From: Vibrio sp.
GTDB taxonomy: Bacteria > Pseudomonadota > Gammaproteobacteria > Enterobacterales > Vibrionaceae
Assembly (NCBI GenBank): GCA_007124475.1
Contig: SLFB01000132.1
Coordinates: 1 to 5,204, forward strand
Length of the DNA stretch: 5,204 nt
Direction: 5' to 3'
The notes beneath the pieces are model-generated. The model made no database searches. It was given only the letters and a program-made list of their open reading frames with translations, and had not been told where the DNA came from. The translations under genes and the position numbers were made by a program. Numbering within the stretch: position 1 is the stretch's first letter; every line of letters starts with the position of its first letter. Shown piece by piece: positions 1 through 5,204 of the stretch.

Positions 1-57
1 CAAGTGAGCGACAAATTTGTCTGGAACAAATGTGAACAGCCGTAGGCTGGCCTGTGG

Positions 58-79
58 TGAGAGCCACAGATGGCTCTCA
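58..79. repeat. Perfect 9-bp stem hairpin in repeat copy 1
   Basis: TGAGAGCCA (58-66) and TGGCTCTCA (71-79) are exact reverse complements around the loop CAGA. No T-run follows on the plus strand (ACTCCCC follows), so it does not look like an intrinsic terminator in that direction. It sits inside the repeat element and is best read as one of its structural arms. Confidence 0.65.
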
Positions 80-83
80 TACT

Positions 84-116
84 CCCCATGAGCATAGGCA
101 AACTATGTGATTGGGG
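84..116. repeat. 33-nt conserved hairpin of repeat copy 1
   Basis: The outer stem CCCCA (84-88) pairs with TGGGG (112-116) and the inner stem CATAG (93-97) with CTATG (103-107), around loop GCAAA. The two stems are separated by a mismatched internal loop. The reverse complement aligns without gaps to 778-810, with 24 of 33 identical bases. Two of the outer C-G pairs are replaced by T-A pairs in that second copy, which suggests that the fold has been kept. Confidence 0.65.
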
Positions 117-205
117 TGAACGAACGTAGCCAACACCGCTGCAGCTTCAAGTAGGAAGGGTATATTATGATTAATCACTCAATGACGAATAACTGAGGGC
201 GTATT

Positions 206-700
206 ATGGATCTAACACTGTGTTGGAATTTTTATCAGAAAGCTGAAAAACTGATCCATCAAGGCCACTGGCCAGAAGCTTATTATTTATTTGAACAGGT
301 GTTAGCTTACCTACCACAACATGTACATGATGCGGCAACCGATCAGCATATGAAACCTTGTCAACTGGCATGTTTAATCGAGGGCTTAACACAGTGCTCA
401 CTTTATCAAGCAGACATCCTCAATAACATGGGTCAACAACAACAATCCTATCGGTTACTAAATCAAAGTTATGCATTAATACAATTTTTATCTTTAGAAA
501 CCTCTCCTATCATTGCATCGATTGCCAACACCTTAGACCAATGCAGTCAATCGTTACTTGAGCAATTACAAGCGTTTTGTCATCAACAAAGATCCGCTGA
601 ATGGCAACTAGAGTATGTCAATATTGAAAAAGCTCATCGTTATTTCACGCAATTAAAACGCCATCCTGGGCAAAGCATAATGACTTCATTACTCAATTAA
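206..700 (+). CDS. Hypothetical Q-rich helical protein, possibly TPR-like
   Basis: This encodes a 164-residue protein I cannot assign to a named family. The ATG at 206 is preceded by GAGGG (195-199) at 6-nt spacing, which supports this start. There is no signal peptide and no long hydrophobic segment, so a cytoplasmic location is likely. Residues about 8-37 have a TPR-like rhythm: alternating aromatic and Ala/Leu positions with a G-x-W-x-x-A core, ending in YLP. The rest looks helical. Glutamine is very common (23 of 164, including a QQQQ run near residues 77-80), and there are 6 Cys and 8 His residues without an obvious metal-binding spacing. It is transcribed towards the LysR gene and lies between two oppositely oriented copies of an intergenic repeat. 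Its codons look more AT-rich than those of lldD. It may be a lineage-restricted conserved protein. The TPR idea is weak, since at most one repeat is visible by eye. Confidence 0.75.
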   Translation: MDLTLCWNFYQKAEKLIHQGHWPEAYYLFEQVLAYLPQHVHDAATDQHMKPCQLACLIEGLTQCSLYQADILNNMGQQQQSYRLLNQSYALIQFLSLETSPIIASIANTLDQCSQSLLEQLQAFCHQQRSAEWQLEYVNIEKAHRYFTQLKRHPGQSIMTSLLN

Positions 701-745
701 GTACTGGGTTGATACCTAAACCATCATGCACTCTATTCTCTTTTT

Positions 746-886
746 ACTTGAAGCTGTTGGCGTGAGCTGCGTTTGTTCTTCAATCACAGCGTATGTCTAT
801 ACTCATGAAGTTCAACGCCCTTGACATTTAGCTGCCACTGCAAGCGGTTCGCGTATAGTCAATGAGCTCGCACATCAACTCGAAAG
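746..886 (+). repeat. Intergenic structured repeat, copy 2 (diverged, opposite orientation)
   Basis: Read on the plus strand this matches copy 1 read on the minus strand. ACTTGAAGCTG (746-756) is identical. The next 20 bases (758-777) match at about 14 positions, and a 33-nt hairpin (778-810) matches at 24 of 33. Further right, TTGAC (821-825) can pair with GTCAA (858-862) around a small inner hairpin at 831-845. The segment at 865-886 ends with ACTCGAAAGA, which looks like the far end of the element, although this border is uncertain. It occupies most of the 197-bp gap between convergent genes (700 and 898), where its hairpins might help end transcription from both sides. No classic hairpin-plus-T-tract terminator is visible in the gap. 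Confidence 0.5.
778..810. repeat. 33-nt hairpin of repeat copy 2
   Basis: The outer stem CTTCA (778-782) pairs with TGAAG (806-810). An inner stem GTAT (791-794) pairs with ATAC (799-802) around loop GTCT. The outer stem is the counterpart of CCCCA/TGGGG in copy 1, with two pairs switched from C-G to T-A. The inner stem has shifted register relative to copy 1. Confidence 0.5.
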
Positions 887-897
887 ATAAACAGACT

Positions 898-1797
898 CTA
901 GAAATAATCAGCAATAGCCAAATAACGCTGGCGAATATGCTCGATCAATAAACGCACTTTATTTGGTGGCTGACGAGTAAAAGGATACACCGCATAAATA
1001 CCCAACTTTTTACCCACTTGGTCTGGAAACAGGTCGATCAATGTCCCATCTTTAAAATCATGGTAAACCAAACAACGCGGCACATAAGCAATCCCGTGCC
1101 CGCCCAGAGCGGCTTTGCGTAGCGCCGTAGCATTATCAGTAGAAAAGCTGCCTGTCACTTTAATAATACGATTACCGACCGGGGTTTTAAATTCCCAATC
1201 ACTGGCTCCGGTGGTTTGATAAGCGTATTGCAAACAATTATGACTAATCAGCTGATCGGGTAGTAAAGGATGACCGTGACATTGCAGATAACTAGGGGAT
1301 GCACATACCACCCATTGCGAATCCAAAATATGCCGAGCGATTAAACTAGAATCTTCCAGATATCCAGTACGTATCACCAAGTCAAAACCGTCAGCAACCA
1401 AATCAACAAACCGATTATCCAGTGACATATCTACTGTTAACCCAGGATAGCGAGTACAAAATTCAGCCACTGCATCAGCAAGCAGTAAATCTCCAGAGAT
1501 AGTCGGCACCGACATTCTGATAAGCCCACTGACATTTTCACCAAAACCAGAAATCGTATCCATTGCCTCTTGCGTGGCTTGCTTCACATTTCTGGCACTG
1601 GTTAATAAGGCTTTACCGGCTTCAGTTAAAGCTAATTTACGTGTCGTTCGATAAAGTAATTGGACACCAAGCTCTTGCTCTAGACGAGCCATTCTTTTGC
1701 TAACTACTGAATTAGTAAGGTTATTTTGTTCTGCGGCTTTGCTAAAACTTCCCAAATCAATGACTTGAGAAAATAAAATCAAATCATCTGCACGCAT
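898..1797 (-). CDS. LysR-family transcriptional regulator, divergent from lldP
   Basis: This is a 299-residue protein of the usual LysR length. The N-terminal winged helix-turn-helix spans about residues 1-60, with the signature GSFSKAAEQNNLTNSVVSKR (16-35) followed by RLEQELGVQLLYRTTRKLALTEAG. The C-terminal periplasmic-binding-protein-like effector domain covers about 88-295. The TTRKLALTEAG segment and the SG-LIR-SVPT start of the effector domain recall the CrgA/DmlR-like branch. The ATG at 1797 has a GGAG ribosome site (complement of 1804-1807) at 6-nt spacing. Divergent placement about 200 bp from lldP is typical of LysR regulators that control the neighbouring operon and themselves, so lactate or a related hydroxyacid is the likely effector; this is inferred from position only. 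E. coli instead uses the GntR-type LldR encoded inside its lld operon, so the name lldR should not be transferred. The stop TAG is at 898-900, followed by repeat copy 2. Confidence 0.92.
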   Translation of the reverse strand: MRADDLILFSQVIDLGSFSKAAEQNNLTNSVVSKRMARLEQELGVQLLYRTTRKLALTEAGKALLTSARNVKQATQEAMDTISGFGENVSGLIRMSVPTISGDLLLADAVAEFCTRYPGLTVDMSLDNRFVDLVADGFDLVIRTGYLEDSSLIARHILDSQWVVCASPSYLQCHGHPLLPDQLISHNCLQYAYQTTGASDWEFKTPVGNRIIKVTGSFSTDNATALRKAALGGHGIAYVPRCLVYHDFKDGTLIDLFPDQVGKKLGIYAVYPFTRQPPNKVRLLIEHIRQRYLAIADYF

Positions 1798-1837
1798 TGA
1801 TTACTCCATTTTTGGAACTAATTATTTTCATTATTTC

Positions 1838-1866
1838 CCTATATCCACAAAAAAGAAAGGAGTAAA
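1838..1866 (-). promoter_or_regulatory. Candidate sigma70 promoter of the LysR-type gene
   Basis: On the minus strand a -35-like TTTACT (complement of 1861-1866) and a -10-like TATAGG (complement of 1838-1843) are separated by 17 bp. Each matches the consensus at 4 of 6 positions. Transcription would begin near 1831, leaving a leader of about 35 nt before the ATG at 1797. The spacing is good but the hexamers are only moderate, and chance matches are common in AT-rich DNA. Confidence 0.3.
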
Positions 1867-1925
1867 TTCACCCGCTATTAACAAAAGCATCACAACTATA
1901 AAAATTAAACAACCGAACTCACCAC

Positions 1926-1953
1926 TTAACTCGTACCCTACTGCACGTATTAA
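1926..1953 (+). promoter_or_regulatory. Candidate sigma70 promoter of the lactate operon
   Basis: TTAACT (1926-1931) and TATTAA (1948-1953) lie 16 bp apart, each with 4 of 6 consensus bases. A start near 1960 would leave a leader of about 37 nt before the preferred lldP start at 1997. Weak hexamers would fit an activator-dependent promoter, but they also fit chance. TATAAA at 1897-1902 is another possible -10, but no good -35 precedes it. Confidence 0.22.
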
Positions 1954-1983
1954 GTCATCATTATGAATGGAGAGTTCAAGGAC

Positions 1984-1988
1984 GAGGA
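1984..1988 (+). promoter_or_regulatory. Ribosome binding site that decides the lldP start
   Basis: GAGGA is placed 8 nt before the ATG at 1997. The in-frame upstream ATG at 1967 has no Shine-Dalgarno-like sequence in front of it (TAAGTCATCATTATGA). Starting at 1967 would also add ten polar, basic residues (MESSRTRKSF) ahead of the hydrophobic N-terminus, which argues for 1997. Confidence 0.7.
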
Positions 1989-1996
1989 AGTCTTTC

Positions 1997-3700
1997 ATGA
2001 GTGACACCCTACTGGCGCTGATTGCGTTTTCACCCATCGTTATCGCAGCCGTACTATTAGTCGGATTAAACTGGCCAGCCAAAAAAGCCATGCCGGTGGC
2101 ATTTGCCTTAACGGTTGCTATCGCTTTGATCTTTTGGGATATGTCGATAACTCGCGTCCTTGCTTCAACCTTGCAAGGGCTCGGCATTACCGTTTCCGTA
2201 TTATGGATCGTCTTTGGCGCGATATTACTACTCAATACACTGAAACATACCGGAGCGATTACTACCATCCGTAATGGTTTCACCGACATTTCACCCGATC
2301 GTCGCATACAAGCGATCATCATTGCTTGGTGCTTTGGTTCTTTCATCGAAGGTGCTTCTGGTTTTGGTACACCAGCCGCCATTGCAGCCCCTTTACTAGT
2401 TGCGATTGGTTTTCCTGCTTTAGCCGCGGTATTAATGGGCATGATGATTCAATCAACGCCAGTATCATTCGGAGCGGTGGGAACGCCGATCATTGTTGGT
2501 GTTAACCGTGGACTAGACACCCATAATATTAGCGAAACTTTAGTGGCTAATGGTTCCAGCTGGGACGCCTATTTACAACAAATCACCACCGGTGTCGCTC
2601 TAACTCATGCGGTTGTTGGTCTCTTCATGCCTGTACTGATGGCGATGATGCTTACCCGCTTTTTTGGTAAAAACCGCAGTTGGACCGAAGGGTTAGATAT
2701 CTTACCTTTTGCTCTGTTTGCCGGTTTGGCCTTTACGCTGCCTTATGCGCTCACTGGCATGTTGTTAGGCGCTGAGTTTCCTGCCCTAATGGGTGGACTA
2801 GTCAGTTTAGCCGTTGTGGTCACCGCTGCGAAAAAGGGCTTTCTTGTACCAAAAACCACATGGAATTTTGCACCAGAAACTGAGTGGCCGAGTGAATGGC
2901 TTGGCTCATTAAAAATGAACCTTGATGAAATGAAAGCCAAACCAATGGGGCTGGTTCTCGCATGGACTCCTTATGTGTTGTTAGCGGCCATTCTGGTTGC
3001 TAGCCGGGTCAGCAGTGAATTTAAAGCCATGTTACTGAGTGTACAACTGAGCTTTAATAACATTCTGGGTGAAACGGGAGTCAGCACATCGATTGACCCG
3101 CTCTATCTGCCCGGTGGCATCTTAGTCTTTGTCGCTATCTTGGCGGTGTTACTACAGTCTCGTAGTCCTGCTCCGCTATTAAAAGCCGTTGGCGAATCCA
3201 GTAAAACGTTAGTGGGGGCTGGTTTTGTGTTGGTCTTTACTATTCCTATGGTACGAATTTTTATCAACTCCGGTATTAATGGCGCAGATCTGGCCAGCAT
3301 GCCTGTGACTACCGCCAATTTTGCCGCAGGTCTGGTTGGGCAAGCCTTTCCTGCGCTTAGTGCCACCGTGGGTGCTTTAGGTGCTTTCATTGCTGGCTCG
3401 AATACGGTGTCTAACATGATGTTTAGCCAGTTTCAATTTGAAGTGGCGCAGACACTGAATATCTCTACGGTCGTGGTGGTTGCCCTGCAAGCCGTGGGCG
3501 CGGCGGCCGGTAATATGGTGGCGATTCATAACGTGGTGGCGGCTTCAGCAACGGTCGGTTTACTGGGGCGTGAAGGCGCGACTTTACGCAAAACTATCAT
3601 TCCGACGGCGTATTATCTGATTGCCACCGCCATTATAGGTATGGTGGTTGTTTATGGGTTTAATGTTAGTGATGTGTTGATGCTAGCCGAACACTCATGA
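1997..3700 (+). CDS. lldP: L-lactate permease (LctP family)
   Basis: This is a 567-residue integral inner-membrane protein of the lactate permease family, close in length to E. coli LldP (551) and GlcA (560). It should import L-lactate, and probably D-lactate and glycolate, by proton symport. Hydrophobic segments run along the whole chain, consistent with 12 or more membrane helices. Family motifs include EGASGFGTPAAIAAPLL (118-134), GSNTVSNMMFSQFQ (467-480) and QAVGAAAGNMVAIHNVVAA (498-516). A longer soluble stretch around residues 288-320 contains several Trp and acidic residues. The start at 1997 is chosen over an in-frame ATG at 1967 because of the GAGGA site at 1984-1988. It is the first gene of a rightward operon with lldD and a D-lactate dehydrogenase-like gene, which supports lactate as the main substrate. 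Glycolate permease activity cannot be excluded from sequence alone. Confidence 0.95.
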   Translation: MSDTLLALIAFSPIVIAAVLLVGLNWPAKKAMPVAFALTVAIALIFWDMSITRVLASTLQGLGITVSVLWIVFGAILLLNTLKHTGAITTIRNGFTDISPDRRIQAIIIAWCFGSFIEGASGFGTPAAIAAPLLVAIGFPALAAVLMGMMIQSTPVSFGAVGTPIIVGVNRGLDTHNISETLVANGSSWDAYLQQITTGVALTHAVVGLFMPVLMAMMLTRFFGKNRSWTEGLDILPFALFAGLAFTLPYALTGMLLGAEFPALMGGLVSLAVVVTAAKKGFLVPKTTWNFAPETEWPSEWLGSLKMNLDEMKAKPMGLVLAWTPYVLLAAILVASRVSSEFKAMLLSVQLSFNNILGETGVSTSIDPLYLPGGILVFVAILAVLLQSRSPAPLLKAVGESSKTLVGAGFVLVFTIPMVRIFINSGINGADLASMPVTTANFAAGLVGQAFPALSATVGALGAFIAGSNTVSNMMFSQFQFEVAQTLNISTVVVVALQAVGAAAGNMVAIHNVVAASATVGLLGREGATLRKTIIPTAYYLIATAIIGMVVVYGFNVSDVLMLAEHS

Positions 3701-3727
3701 GCAACCAATCCTGCTGTTAATATTGAC

Positions 3728-3760
3728 CGCGGTAGCTAAAAGACAACCCTCGCTACCGCG
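3728..3760. other. Strong hairpin between lldP and lldD
   Basis: CGCGGTAGC (3728-3736) and GCTACCGCG (3752-3760) form a perfect 9-bp, GC-rich stem with a 15-nt loop. It lies 27 bp after the lldP stop and about 50 bp before the lldD start. The bases that follow are ACTTACTCAT rather than a T-run, so it is not a typical intrinsic terminator. It could protect the 3' end of lldP mRNA, mark a processing site, or reduce read-through into lldD. Those roles are inferred from position. Confidence 0.6.
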
Positions 3761-3809
3761 ACTTACTCATTAGGTTATCCATGATCCCGTTGTTATAAGG
3801 ATACAAACC

Positions 3810-4946
3810 ATGATCATCTCTGCCTCAACTGATTTTCGCGCAGCCGCTCAAGCGAAGTTACCGCCTTTTCTGTTTCACTATATTGATGGCGGATCGTATC
3901 GCGAAGACACCCTACGTCGCAATACTACCGATTTAGCCGATATCGCCCTACGCCAACGGGTGCTCAATGACATGTCTGAATTAAGCCTTGAGACCGAATT
4001 GTTTGGCGAATCGCTGGCCATGCCTATCGCCTTAGCTCCGGTGGGCTTAACCGGCATGTACGCTCGACGTGGTGAAGTGCAAGCCGCGCATGCTGCCGCC
4101 AATAAAGGCATTCCCTTTACCCTATCGACGGTGTCGGTGTGTCCGATTGAAGAAGTCACCGCCAGCCTGACTCGTCCAATGTGGTTTCAGCTTTATGTAT
4201 TGAAAGATCGCGGCTTTATGAAAAACGTATTAGAGCGCGCTAAGGCGGCAGGCGTGACGACTTTAGTGTTTACGGTCGATATGCCCGTGCCCGGTGCGCG
4301 CTATCGTGATATGCATTCTGGAATGAGCGGTCCCAATGCCGCAAGCCGACGCATTCTGCAAGCGATGACACATCCTCGCTGGGCATGGGATGTGGGCTTA
4401 TTGGGTAAACCGCACGATCTGGGCAATATTTCGACCTATCGCGGGACGCCGACTAAACTCGAAGATTATATTGGCTGGCTGGGGAATAATTTCGACCCGT
4501 CAATCAGTTGGCAAGATCTCGAATGGATCCGTGATTTCTGGGATGGCCCGATGGTGATCAAAGGCATTTTAGACGTCGAAGATGCCAAAGATGCGGTACG
4601 CTTCGGCGCTGATGGCATTGTGGTCTCTAACCACGGTGGACGTCAGTTAGATGGCGTACTGTCCACCGCACAGGCATTACCTAAGATTGCTGATGCAGTA
4701 AAAGGCGAGTTAAAAATTCTTGTCGATTCTGGCATCCGTAGCGGATTGGATGTGGTCAGAATGCTTGCCTTAGGCGCAGATTGCACCTTACTGGGTCGAG
4801 CTTTTGTCTATGCACTAGCGGCGCAAGGTCAAGCCGGTGTTGAACATTTACTGGATTTATTTGACAAAGAGATGCGCGTTGCAATGACCTTAACCGGTGC
4901 TAAACGGGTGCAAGATCTCTCCCGTGATTCTTTGGTGAATCGTTAA
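3810..4946 (+). CDS. lldD: FMN-dependent L-lactate dehydrogenase (quinone-linked)
   Basis: This is a 378-residue enzyme of the FMN-dependent alpha-hydroxyacid dehydrogenase family, somewhat shorter at the C-terminus than E. coli LldD (396). It oxidises L-lactate to pyruvate and passes electrons to the quinone pool at the inner face of the cytoplasmic membrane. The expected residues are all present: Tyr24 in FHYIDGG, Tyr129 in WFQLY, Lys251 in MVIKG, the catalytic base His275 and Arg278 in SNHGGRQLDG, and the FMN-phosphate loop DSGIRSG from Asp306. The segment PGARYRDMHSGMSGPNAA is characteristic of LldD proper rather than of glycolate oxidase or mandelate dehydrogenase. The ATG at 3810 has AAGGA (3797-3801) at 8-nt spacing. 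It lies 109 bp after lldP with a hairpin between them, and 25 bp before the next gene, consistent with one lactate operon. No defect is visible. Confidence 0.96.
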   Translation: MIISASTDFRAAAQAKLPPFLFHYIDGGSYREDTLRRNTTDLADIALRQRVLNDMSELSLETELFGESLAMPIALAPVGLTGMYARRGEVQAAHAAANKGIPFTLSTVSVCPIEEVTASLTRPMWFQLYVLKDRGFMKNVLERAKAAGVTTLVFTVDMPVPGARYRDMHSGMSGPNAASRRILQAMTHPRWAWDVGLLGKPHDLGNISTYRGTPTKLEDYIGWLGNNFDPSISWQDLEWIRDFWDGPMVIKGILDVEDAKDAVRFGADGIVVSNHGGRQLDGVLSTAQALPKIADAVKGELKILVDSGIRSGLDVVRMLALGADCTLLGRAFVYALAAQGQAGVEHLLDLFDKEMRVAMTLTGAKRVQDLSRDSLVNR

Positions 4947-4971
4947 TCCGTGGTGATAACAGGAGTTCAAC

Positions 4972-5204
4972 ATGAGTGAGTTACCCTCACACTATCAGCA
5001 GCTGATCACTCAACTGGCAACCCGCGTTGCTAGTGAGCGCATCATCACTCAGCCAGCGCAGCGTTTGGCCTATGGTACTGACGCCAGTTTTTATCGCTTA
5101 GTGCCTAAAATCGTCTTACGTTTACAGTCTCTTGATGAAGTCGTGTTCACGATTCAAAGCTGCGCTGAGCTGGGCATTCATTTTACTTTTCGCGCCGCTG
5201 GAAC
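4972..5204 (+). CDS. FAD-linked oxidoreductase, probable D-lactate dehydrogenase (Dld-II type), 5' part only
   Basis: The first 77 codons and two bases of a gene that runs off the window. The ATG at 4972 has a good AGGAG site (4961-4965) at 6-nt spacing, and the gene begins 25 bp after lldD, so it is almost certainly cotranscribed. The segment RLAYGTDASFYRLVPKIVLR, followed by LQSLDEVVFTIQSCAELGIHFTFRAAG, matches the start of a GlcD-type FAD-binding (PCMH) domain, where the RAAG just before the break begins the usual R-x-x-G-T-S flavin loop. In Vibrio and Shewanella, large D-lactate dehydrogenases with a C-terminal Fe-S region sit next to lactate permease genes, and this start fits them. The Fe-S part cannot be seen here, so a single-domain GlcD or another FAD-linked oxidase remains possible. 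Confidence 0.85.
   Translation, partial: MSELPSHYQQLITQLATRVASERIITQPAQRLAYGTDASFYRLVPKIVLRLQSLDEVVFTIQSCAELGIHFTFRAAG

Larger units (their letters stand above)
1..164 (-). repeat. Intergenic structured repeat, copy 1 (left end outside window)
   Basis: This non-coding stretch is full of short dyads. They are a 12-bp perfect palindrome at 10-21 (GACAAATTTGTC), a small hairpin at 37-49 (CAGCC/GGCTG, 3-nt loop), a 9-bp perfect stem at 58-66/71-79 with a 4-nt loop, and a 33-nt hairpin at 84-116 with outer stem CCCCA/TGGGG and inner stem CATAG/CTATG. Its right end is marked by CAGCTTCAAGT (142-152) followed by GGGTATA (158-164). Read on the minus strand, the part from ACTTGAAGCTG through the 33-nt hairpin resembles an intergenic repeat I remember from many Vibrio and enterobacterial genomes; that recollection is unverified. 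A related, diverged copy in the opposite orientation lies at about 746-886. The extra hairpins at 37-79 have no clear match in copy 2. The element ends about 40 bp before the next gene, so it could lie in that gene's leader. Confidence 0.6.
1798..1996. promoter_or_regulatory. Divergent regulatory region between lysR-type gene and lldP
   Basis: This AT-rich gap of 199 bp must hold the promoters of both the regulator and the lactate operon, and probably the LysR operator. Visible items are a 9-bp tandem repeat ATTATTTTC/ATTATTTCC (1821-1838, 8 of 9 identical), a poly-A tract with GAAAGGAG at about 1849-1862, a TATAAA (1897-1902), and AACTC repeated 12 bp apart (1916-1920 and 1928-1932). I cannot single out a convincing T-N11-A LysR site or a CRP site by eye. 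Confidence 0.7.

Noticed and set aside
1..164. CRISPR array or tRNA/rRNA gene in the left non-coding region
   Set aside because: There is no regularly spaced direct repeat, and no cloverleaf-like arrangement or conserved tRNA bases. The dyads fit an intergenic palindromic repeat better.
204..401. Open frame of 65 codons on the minus strand over the start of the hypothetical gene
   Set aside because: The plus-strand frame is longer, has a good ribosome site and a more protein-like composition. The minus-strand frame shows no motif.
821..859. Promoter from TTGACA (821-826) and TATAGT (854-859)
   Set aside because: The hexamers look good individually, but the spacer is 27 bp, far outside the 16-18 bp range, and no gene starts downstream in that direction.
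1879..1894. CRP-type site in the divergent region
   Set aside because: TCACA at 1890-1894 is one good half, but the matching half at 1879-1883 is TAACA, with only two of five expected bases.
1831..2442. Open frame of 203 codons on the minus strand over the start of lldP and the divergent region
   Set aside because: It mostly mirrors the lldP coding strand, gives a low-complexity Ala/Met/Lys-rich product, and would run through the promoter region of the operon. The lldP frame has clear family motifs, so this is a shadow.
3103..3417. Open frame of 104 codons on the minus strand inside lldP
   Set aside because: It lies fully inside a motif-bearing permease gene, has no recognisable domain, and has the Ala/Pro/Thr-rich composition expected of an antisense shadow.
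3728..3770. Intrinsic terminator after lldP
   Set aside because: The stem is strong but is followed by ACTTACTCAT, not a run of T, and lldD continues in the same direction with its own ribosome site.
3878..4159. Open frame of 93 codons on the minus strand inside lldD
   Set aside because: It is entirely opposite conserved lldD codons and its product has no family features.

Overview
The window is a gammaproteobacterial lactate-utilisation locus, most likely from a member of the Vibrionaceae. That assignment rests on the gene content (lctP/LldP-type permease, FMN-dependent L-lactate dehydrogenase, then an FAD/Fe-S-type D-lactate dehydrogenase), the moderate base composition, and an intergenic hairpin repeat that I recall as common in Vibrio and some enterobacterial genomes. 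No database was consulted, so the genus is an inference.

Layout. Bases 1-164 are non-coding and contain a structured repeat-like element (copy 1), with several hairpins and a clear end at about 164; it probably continues to the left of the window. A small Q-rich protein of unknown function with a possible TPR-like start is encoded at 206-700 (+). Bases 701-897 hold a diverged second copy of the same element in the opposite orientation, lying between convergent genes. A LysR-family regulator follows at 898-1797 (-). A divergent intergenic region of about 200 bp (1798-1996) separates it from the rightward lactate operon: lldP (best start 1997, ending 3700), a 109-bp gap with a strong hairpin, lldD (3810-4946), a 25-bp gap, and the first 77 codons of a GlcD-like flavoprotein (4972 to the window end) that is most likely the D-lactate dehydrogenase of the Dld-II type.

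How the genes work together. LldP should import lactate by proton symport. LldD should oxidise L-lactate, and the downstream flavoprotein D-lactate, to pyruvate, feeding electrons to the respiratory chain. The divergent LysR regulator is the natural candidate to control the operon in place of the GntR-family LldR known from E. coli. The small protein at 206-700 has no visible link to lactate metabolism.

The lactate operon itself is conventional. The less ordinary observations are the oppositely oriented repeat pair around the unknown gene, with two compensatory base-pair changes in its hairpin; the hairpin between lldP and lldD that lacks a T-tract; and the unexplained Q-rich protein. I see no convincing evidence of a new defence, mobile or RNA-guided system here.
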